Source: Chitinophagaceae bacterium
GTDB taxonomy: Bacteria > Bacteroidota > Bacteroidia > Chitinophagales > Chitinophagaceae
NCBI GenBank assembly: GCA_008080615.1
Contig: VIKJ01000103.1
Location: 1,721 to 13,647 of the forward strand
Length of the DNA: 11,927 nucleotides
Reading direction: 5' to 3'
The stretch's first letter is position 1. Every line of letters begins with the position of its first letter. Under the pieces are notes generated by a model that was not told where the DNA came from, did no database searches, and saw only the letters and a list, made by a program, of their open reading frames with translations. Below, one piece after another: positions 7,722 to 11,927 of this stretch. A program made the translations under genes and the position numbers.

Positions 7722-8983
7722 ATTATGTAGGAATTTTCAGAGAGAATTGAATTATCGGTACGATAAAACCGGTTAAATAATAGCGGTAATTGTTGTTGCG
7801 TAATTCCGGTGCTGTCATTTGTAATAGATAGGGTGTGAGTGTCATTAACCCAATTAAAACTAATTTTCCCATTAACAACACCGTATTTTACAGCGTTACT
7901 AACGAGATTATCTATGATTACAGAAAAGAAAAAATTGTCTGCAAGTATCGAAACGGATTCAGCAATAGATATGCTTACAAGCATTCCTTTCTGCTGAATT
8001 TGTTTGTCGAATTTGAATTCGGCTTCTTTCAATATTTTATATAGATTAAGTTGTTCTTTTTTTACGGAACCAGATTCAAGACGGGCAAGCTGCAAAAGTT
8101 GGTCGAGCAGGTGATTAAGCCTGTCTGTTTGATTAATTACTTCTTTTATTTTTTCTTCATACTGCTCAGGCTCTCTTTTTTTGCGAAGCAATACTTCCAG
8201 CGTACCACGAATGGCGGCAAGCGGTGTCCTTATTTCATGCGAAGCATCGGCGGTAAATTGTTTTTGTTGCTGAATGCTGCTGTCTATCCTGCTCAATAAT
8301 TCATTAATTGTACTTGCTAGCTGGTAAATCTCATCTTCATTTTCTGGCAATGGTAAACGGGTATCTATGTTTGAATCATTAATGCCTGAAGCGGCACGAA
8401 TTAGTTGATTAACTGGTGCTATAGCTTTTGAAGCTGCAAAATAGATAACCCAATAAAGTACCAGCAAAAGAATGGGAAAAGAAATGCATAGGGTAATAAG
8501 CAGATTGTTCAATACATAGTATGACTCTTGTTGAGAGACACCAACGGTTAATTGACCGATAATTTTTCCATCGTCGTTTTTAATAGGAAATTGTCCAAGC
8601 CGAAGTCTTTGTTTATCAATCTGGGTATTATAGAAATATCCTTTTTCGTTGCCTGGGTTAAATAAAAAATGATTCGATTGTAGGTTAGCCGATTTGAATA
8701 TCATCTTATCCTTGTTATCAACTATTTGAATAAAAGTTGGATTGACTTCTACTTTCTTATGTTCAGCTTCTTCCCATTCGGGCATTTTGTTGATGATGAT
8801 ACTATCAGCTTTCCAGTCAAGTGTGTTTAATATTTCTTCTTTTTCAAGTAAAATATCACCATCAAGATGGCGGTAAGAACTTGCATGTACAACTAAATAG
8901 ATAATAATAAATACTATAGCTGTTGTAGTTGCTACAGCAAGTGTATTAAAAAGTGCAATACGTTTTTTAAAACTAAGTTTCAT
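7706..8983 (-). CDS. Sensor histidine kinase, C-terminally truncated (425 aa)
   Basis: A membrane histidine kinase partnered with the regulator at 8983-9657 (TAATG stop/start overlap). Domains: helix 1 (about 10-32), extracytoplasmic sensor region (33-157), helix 2 (about 158-182), HAMP (about 184-236), HisKA with the phospho-acceptor His249 in ASHEIRTPLAA, then the start of HATPase. The N box DNLVSNAVKYG (358-368), a short G1-like DSTGI (390-394) and the F box LFNRFY (402-407) are present. It then reads RTDNSILSENSYIIFSQS and stops. The G2 box (GLGL) and the last roughly 40-50 residues of the family are absent, and no reading frame downstream restores them. ATP binding is probably impaired. 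It may act as a phosphatase or be a decaying gene. The sensed signal is unknown. Confidence 0.85.
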   Translation of the reverse strand: MKLSFKKRIALFNTLAVATTTAIVFIIIYLVVHASSYRHLDGDILLEKEEILNTLDWKADSIIINKMPEWEEAEHKKVEVNPTFIQIVDNKDKMIFKSANLQSNHFLFNPGNEKGYFYNTQIDKQRLRLGQFPIKNDDGKIIGQLTVGVSQQESYYVLNNLLITLCISFPILLLVLYWVIYFAASKAIAPVNQLIRAASGINDSNIDTRLPLPENEDEIYQLASTINELLSRIDSSIQQQKQFTADASHEIRTPLAAIRGTLEVLLRKKREPEQYEEKIKEVINQTDRLNHLLDQLLQLARLESGSVKKEQLNLYKILKEAEFKFDKQIQQKGMLVSISIAESVSILADNFFFSVIIDNLVSNAVKYGVVNGKISFNWVNDTHTLSITNDSTGITQQQLPLLFNRFYRTDNSILSENSYIIFSQS

Positions 8984-9657
8984 TAGTTATCATTTACACG
9001 GTAGCCTACACCACGAATGGTTTGAATGAATGATTCCCTATCTTTTGTATCTAATTTTTTTCGCAGTGCATTTATAAATACATCAATAACAGAAGTGTCC
9101 TTGTCAAAATGTATGTCCCATATTTTTTCAATAATTCTTGTGCGTCTGCATACCTTTCCTTTATTCCGCAGTAGATATTCTAATAATGCAAATTCTTTTT
9201 GGGTAAGTTCAACGGCTTGCCCGTTTTTTGTTACCTGATGAGCTTCTGCATTCAATAGTATGTTCCCAGATTCAAAAATATTTTGCTCCCCTGTTTTATT
9301 CCGCAGCAGCACCCTTATACGGGCTAATAATTCTTCAAATGCAAAGGGCTTTTTTAAATAATCATTGGCTCCGGCTTCTAGTCCAAAAACAGTATCATCA
9401 ACTGTATCTTTAGCAGTTAAAAAAATAACAGGGATAGCTTTGTTTTCTTTGCGGATATTTCTGCAAATTTCTATACCACTAACGCCGGGCATCATCCAGT
9501 CCAGTAGTATAATATCATACTCATTTAAATTAGCCATTGCCATTTCAAGAGCTTCTCTGCCATTGGTAGCTAAATCAACTGCAAAGCCTTCTTCTTCTAA
9601 GCCCTCTTTTAAAAAGCCTGCAATTGCTGTCTCGTCTTCTGCTAAAAAAATTCTCAT
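8983..9657 (-). CDS. OmpR/PhoB-family response regulator (224 aa)
   Basis: A DNA-binding response regulator. The receiver domain (1-115) has the acidic pair Glu7/Asp8, phospho-acceptor Asp53 (LLDWMMP), Thr81 and Lys103 (LKKPF), all intact. The winged-helix domain (about 128-222) ends with the usual TIRGVGYRVNDN. The kinase start overlaps its stop by one base (TAATG), and the DUF2231 gene ends 33 bp before it, so the three form one operon. It is the natural candidate to bind the matched 20-bp operators at 10215-10234 and 7702-7721, giving autoregulation and control of the rubrerythrin operon. Binding is inferred from spacing, family and location. Confidence 0.95.
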   Translation of the reverse strand: MRIFLAEDETAIAGFLKEGLEEEGFAVDLATNGREALEMAMANLNEYDIILLDWMMPGVSGIEICRNIRKENKAIPVIFLTAKDTVDDTVFGLEAGANDYLKKPFAFEELLARIRVLLRNKTGEQNIFESGNILLNAEAHQVTKNGQAVELTQKEFALLEYLLRNKGKVCRRTRIIEKIWDIHFDKDTSVIDVFINALRKKLDTKDRESFIQTIRGVGYRVNDN

Positions 9658-9690
9658 GTTGTTAAGATAAAGAAAAATTACCCGTTGTAC

Positions 9691-10158
9691 TTATTTCTCA
9701 TCAGGGCTTGAAAAATCCGGCAACGCAAGTTCTACACCTGCACCGTGTTTATATACTAATTGTCCTCCCAAATATCCTGTTCTGGCAATACTGCCTATCA
9801 CTCCAGTAAAAAGTAAAAAGCCAATAATTCTTAGCCAACCTTTGTTGAATTTCAAGAAATAAATCACTCCATACAGCAAAGCAGTAATAATAGTTAGCCA
9901 CAATGAAATTGTTGCCGCTTGCTCATGTAGTTCCATTGCCTTGTTTAATGGACCTTCCTCCATTCCTTCTCCTGCAGCATTACCCGCAAGATAAGAGACT
10001 ACAGTACCCAGCATACCTAGTACGAGTAAGTAAAATGCGGATTGACGAAAGAATTCTTTTTTATAAAAGTAGCTTGTCACTTCAAATAAAAATGCCACCA
10101 TTAATAAAGCAATGGGGAAGTGGACTACCATTGCATGGAGATGTGTTGAGGAAATCAT
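9691..10158 (-). CDS. DUF2231 four-helix membrane protein, paralogue (155 aa)
   Basis: First gene of the regulator operon. It shares the family landmarks of the 6328-6819 protein: HxHxxxxHFP (His6, His8, His13), YLAGNAAGEG (56-65), LHE with His78, ARTGYLGGQ (125-133) and a following His138. Four membrane helices are predicted (about 10-30, 41-58, 82-102, 109-125). A membrane protein made with a two-component system may act as an accessory sensor, or may simply be a target of it. No enzymatic function is assigned. The ATG at 10158 is preceded by a T-rich leader and no clear Shine-Dalgarno, as is usual in this phylum. Confidence 0.85.
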   Translation of the reverse strand: MISSTHLHAMVVHFPIALLMVAFLFEVTSYFYKKEFFRQSAFYLLVLGMLGTVVSYLAGNAAGEGMEEGPLNKAMELHEQAATISLWLTIITALLYGVIYFLKFNKGWLRIIGFLLFTGVIGSIARTGYLGGQLVYKHGAGVELALPDFSSPDEK

Positions 10159-10176
10159 AATTGTAATTTTTTTTTA

Positions 10177-10234
10177 CAAAGATGATGTGATGGTATTTTG
10201 GAATGGCTTAGCCCTTTCTTAAGGTTAGCTTAAG
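10177..10234 (-). promoter_or_regulatory. Promoter and response-regulator operator for DUF2231-RR-HK operon
   Basis: On the minus strand, 10234-10215 reads CTTAAGCTAACCTTAAGAAA: two perfect CTTAAG half-sites 11 bp apart. After exactly 30 nt comes CATCTTTG (10184-10177), a TAnnTTTG-like -7 box, and the start codon follows 18 nt after that. The site is matched by the one upstream of rubrerythrin in sequence (17/20) and spacing. Autoregulation by the encoded OmpR-type regulator is the simplest reading. Confidence 0.72.
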
Positions 10235-10342
10235 AAAACTCAATATAAGATACAAAGCACAACAAATAACGGGTGATGGGTGGGCATGGTGTATTTTGGC
10301 TGGCTGAATTATAAGACTGTTTACCGTGTGTTGGCGATTGCA

Positions 10343-10396
10343 GCTCTTTTGCAAGGTTGGCTTGTGCGTTGGGTTTTGTGTGCCTTACAAATGTGC
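10343..10396 (-). repeat. Leader repeat, copy 3
   Basis: Arms TTGCAAGG (10349-10356) and CCTTACAA (10383-10390) are 26 nt apart, with one mismatch in the second arm. It lies 74 bp from the attC-like left box at 10471 and upstream of the DUF2231-RR-HK promoter. The rest of 10235-10470 holds no gene that I can support. Confidence 0.55.
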
Positions 10397-10470
10397 TGCA
10401 ATGTGCGGTCGCCCATAAGAGACTTTGCATTGAATGCTTTTTGTCACTTGAAGGCGAGCGGAATTTCGTT

Positions 10471-10656
10471 TAGGGTGACGTACAACGTCCGTGGCTTTAC
10501 GCTGGTTGGATAATCTGTGATACTAATGCTGGCTTGGCCACTTGGCCACTAAAGCCTCGATTAGTTAAAGCCAAATTACTGAAGCCTATTTGAAATACCA
10601 AAGCCGATAGGCCGTTGCTGGAAGTCCAACTTGTGTAAAGCCTTTTGTTAGCTGTG
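10471..10656 (-). repeat. attC-like palindrome with hybrid ends
   Basis: The left outer box TAGGGTGACGTACAAC (10471-10486) is identical to 4747-4762. The right outer box is different: GTTAGCTGTG (10647-10656). Inner arms 10493-10510 (ggctttacgctggttgga) and 10625-10642 (tccaacttgtgtaaagcc) pair at 14 of 18, with four mismatches in the middle. Core to core is 174 bp. On the minus strand it begins AGCTAACAAAAGGCTTTACAC, much like known attC sites. The two outer boxes belong to different families, as expected where two different cassettes meet. Confidence 0.65.
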
Positions 10657-10659
10657 GTT

Positions 10660-10959
10660 TTACTCTTGTAATCTGTTTTTCAAATCCATTTGTGAATGCA
10701 AGATTCTTGCTATTTCAACTTTGGTAATGCTCAGCTTTCTGTAGAATAGTATGTGCTGACCAGCTTTAAATCCTAGAATTTCAGTACTTACTACTGGATA
10801 ATATTTGCCCATAACCTTGCCATCTGCTATGTCTTGACAAGAATCTAAAAGCATGATGTAGTATTTGTCAGCTTGTTTCTCTGACCAGGTATCAACTGTA
10901 TATTCCCAAATTGAAGATAAATCTTGAACTGCTTTGTTTGTTAGAGTGTAACTACCCAT
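10660..10959 (-). CDS. parE: ParE/RelE-family toxin (99 aa)
   Basis: Toxin of a type II toxin-antitoxin pair, with a ParE-like fold. Family marks are YTLTNKAVQDLSSIWEYT at the N terminus, a central GHxIFYR-like HILFYRKL, and the C-terminal IARILHSQMDLKNRL. ParE toxins act on DNA gyrase and RelE relatives cleave mRNA; the C-terminal RILHxxMD motif favours ParE. It overlaps the antitoxin gene by 8 bp. The stop codon is only 3 bases from the GTTAGCTGTG box, so the gene fills its segment to the edge, as toxin genes in integron cassettes often do. Confidence 0.88.
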   Translation of the reverse strand: MGSYTLTNKAVQDLSSIWEYTVDTWSEKQADKYYIMLLDSCQDIADGKVMGKYYPVVSTEILGFKAGQHILFYRKLSITKVEIARILHSQMDLKNRLQE

Positions 10960-11203
10960 TTTTCCTTCTAGCAGCTTTTAATTTTTCTAAATGCTTTTTA
11001 GGGTCGAAGCCTCTTGCCACTCCACTTTCAATACCATCTGTAATTGCTTTTTTGAGAGCTTGTATTTTTGACTCTTCTTCTTCCAAAAGCCGAAGACCTG
11101 CCCTTATTACTTCGCTTGCATTCTTAAATCTTCCTGTTGAAACTTTGTCGTCAACGAAATCTTCAAAATGATCCCCTAGTGATATGGATGTATTGCGTCC
11201 CAT
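10952..11203 (-). CDS. parD: ParD-family antitoxin (83 aa)
   Basis: Antitoxin with an N-terminal ribbon-helix-helix DNA-binding domain (about 1-45: NTSISLGDHFEDFVDDKV, then TGRFKNASEVIRAGLRLLEE, the hallmark of the ParD/CopG type). A charged C-terminal tail would wrap the toxin. It comes first in the operon, overlaps the toxin by 8 bp and has a palindrome 22 bp upstream of its start, which fits autorepression. The pair lies alone between two attC-like sites. Toxin-antitoxin cassettes of this kind are known in chromosomal integrons, where they help stabilise arrays. Confidence 0.88.
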   Translation of the reverse strand: MGRNTSISLGDHFEDFVDDKVSTGRFKNASEVIRAGLRLLEEEESKIQALKKAITDGIESGVARGFDPKKHLEKLKAARRKNG

Positions 11204-11224
11204 TGATTAATATTTAAGTAAATG

Positions 11225-11239
11225 TACCAAAATTTGGTA
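11225..11239 (-). promoter_or_regulatory. Palindromic operator of the parDE pair
   Basis: TACCAAA-A-TTTGGTA, 7-bp arms around one central base, 22 bp upstream of the antitoxin ATG. On the minus strand it contains AAATTTTG, a weak match to TAnnTTTG, so the operator may overlap the -7 region. Binding by the ParD ribbon-helix-helix domain is the likely use. Confidence 0.6.
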
Positions 11240-11268
11240 ACTTTTCAACAACTGAAGGGATAAAAAAT

Positions 11269-11402
11269 CACAGCTAACGTTTCGCGTGTAAGCGTCGGTG
11301 GCCATCCTACATGTCCATTACAGCGCTAAACACAACTCAATTTAGGCAAATTTTCCAATTAACAACGCAAACAGCCACTGACGCTTACACGCTGTTACAG
11401 GC
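11269..11402 (-). repeat. attC-like palindrome, best-paired copy
   Basis: The left outer box CACAGCTAAC (11269-11278) is the exact complement of GTTAGCTGTG at 10647-10656. The right outer box GTTACAGGC (11394-11402) is the exact complement of GCCTGTAAC at 11864-11872. Inner arms 11284-11302 and 11374-11392 pair at 18 of 19. Core to core is 129 bp (11272-11400), within the usual attC range. This is the strongest structural candidate of the set. The forward reading frame across it is an artefact of the repeat. Confidence 0.7.
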
Positions 11403-11863
11403 TGGGCTGATCATCAGTTTAAGTCACCCGGTACTCCCAACAAACCTAACATGGAAAATCCGTCACCGGGAAATCGTCCATAATTTTGAATTCCAGAACT
11501 TTCAAACCAGTCGATTCAGTCTGTAAACCAATAAACAGTCTGACAAGGCGATAAACTGTCTGTTAATAGCAATTGGAAGTCTAGCGGCGGCAATTCACAT
11601 TCCACAGAGTCGAAAAACACAAAAGTGCTCGATTCACTTTCTACCGAAACCGAAAGTCAGATTTGATAAGATTCAGTCAGTAAATACGATTTAATCAATT
11701 CATTTTCGACCGAAACGAAAAGCCTTAAAAACCAGGAAAAAAGTCCGCCGAAAAAAAGCCGCCGCCGGATGGGCCAAACCGGAACAAGCAATTTATTCAA
11801 CCAATTGTCTTAGAAGGTTTCGAATAGCAGTTCAGGACGAATTCTTTCTTGTCCCCTAGCCTT
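11403..11863. other. Apparently non-coding cassette-like segment
   Basis: A 461-bp stretch bounded by exact 9-bp inverted boxes (11394-11402 and 11864-11872), with no convincing ORF on either strand. It holds a 26-bp imperfect direct repeat (11631-11656 and 11697-11722, 21 of 26 identical, offset 66 bp) sharing ACCGAAAC. It also holds three roughly 20-bp-spaced copies of CAGTCTG or CTGTCTG (11517, 11536, 11556). It could encode an RNA, a promoter or a decayed gene. Nothing recognisable was found. Confidence 0.4.
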
Positions 11864-11927
11864 GCCTGTAACGGTTACGCATATGACCAGTGGCGGTTTG
11901 CGGGCTACGTTCCTATCCACCGTTGCA
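11864..11927 (-). repeat. Partial attC-like palindrome at the right edge
   Basis: It begins with GCCTGTAAC (11864-11872), the complement of the box at 11394-11402, followed by an arm-like sequence (ggttacgcatatgaccagtg...). The pairing half would lie outside the window, so only the boundary box supports the call. Confidence 0.45.

Noticed and set aside
9684..9690. GTTGTAC box between the DUF2231 and regulator genes
   Set aside because: It matches the attC-like core box, but no inner arms or partner box are nearby. A 7-base match is expected by chance.
10230..10430. 66-aa minus-strand reading frame over the leader repeat
   Set aside because: It overlaps the leader repeat and ends near the operator. 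Its composition is unlike the neighbouring proteins.
11311..11526. 71-aa plus-strand reading frame
   Set aside because: It starts inside the palindrome at 11269-11402, crosses its boundary box and has no recognisable domain or start region.
11517..11562. Iterons of a replication origin
   Set aside because: Three short, imperfect motifs without a replication initiator gene or a DnaA box cluster are not enough.

Overview
The window looks like a chromosomal piece from a Bacteroidota bacterium, most likely near Chitinophagaceae. This rests on the AT-rich DNA, the scarcity of Shine-Dalgarno sequences, start regions resembling the Bacteroidota -7 element (TAnnTTTG) and the flavour of the proteins. 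No rRNA, tRNA, CRISPR array, transposase or integrase was seen. Every convincing gene lies on the minus strand.

Reading right to left (the direction of transcription), there are three gene blocks separated by large imperfect palindromes. (1) 11203-10660 is a ParD/ParE-type toxin-antitoxin pair. (2) 10158-5124 is an iron and oxidative-stress module. It starts with a DUF2231 membrane protein, an OmpR-type response regulator and a sensor kinase with a truncated C terminus. A second promoter then drives a lipoprotein rubrerythrin, a second DUF2231 protein and a ferritin-like/VIT1 iron transporter fusion. (3) 4363-450 is a general stress block: a tandem universal-stress protein, an OsmC-family peroxiredoxin-like protein and a P2-type cation (probably Ca2+) ATPase.

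Two things stand out. First, the two promoters of block 2 (upstream of 10158 and of 7625) carry nearly the same 20-bp sequence, 17 of 20 identical. Each copy holds two half-sites 11 bp apart and lies exactly 30 nt from a CAnCTTTG -7-like box. This is the expected layout for binding by the OmpR-family regulator encoded between them, so the DUF2231 proteins, rubrerythrin and possibly the VIT1 fusion look like one regulon. The kinase lacks its G2 box, and its last codons and stop lie inside the second operator, as though a deletion had joined the kinase gene to the rubrerythrin promoter.

Second, the palindromes at 4747-4966, 10471-10656 and 11269-11402 (with partial or decayed copies at 1-47, 236-377 and 11864-11927) are built like integron attC sites: outer boxes ending in AAC and beginning with GTT, and long paired inner arms. 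The outer box at the start of each inter-palindrome segment is complementary to the outer box at the end of the same segment, not to its partner across the palindrome. That is the signature of integron gene cassettes. On this reading the window is an integrase-less cassette array (CALIN-like), with two segments far larger than usual cassettes (about 4.4 and 5.5 kb), one toxin-antitoxin cassette and one apparently non-coding cassette. The core boxes deviate from the GTTRRRY consensus, so this remains an inference. A dispersed palindromic repeat family is the main alternative.

A conserved leader with an inverted repeat (TTGCAAGG, 26 nt, CCTTGCAA) occurs three times, 62-74 bp inside the segment start next to the attC-like boxes.
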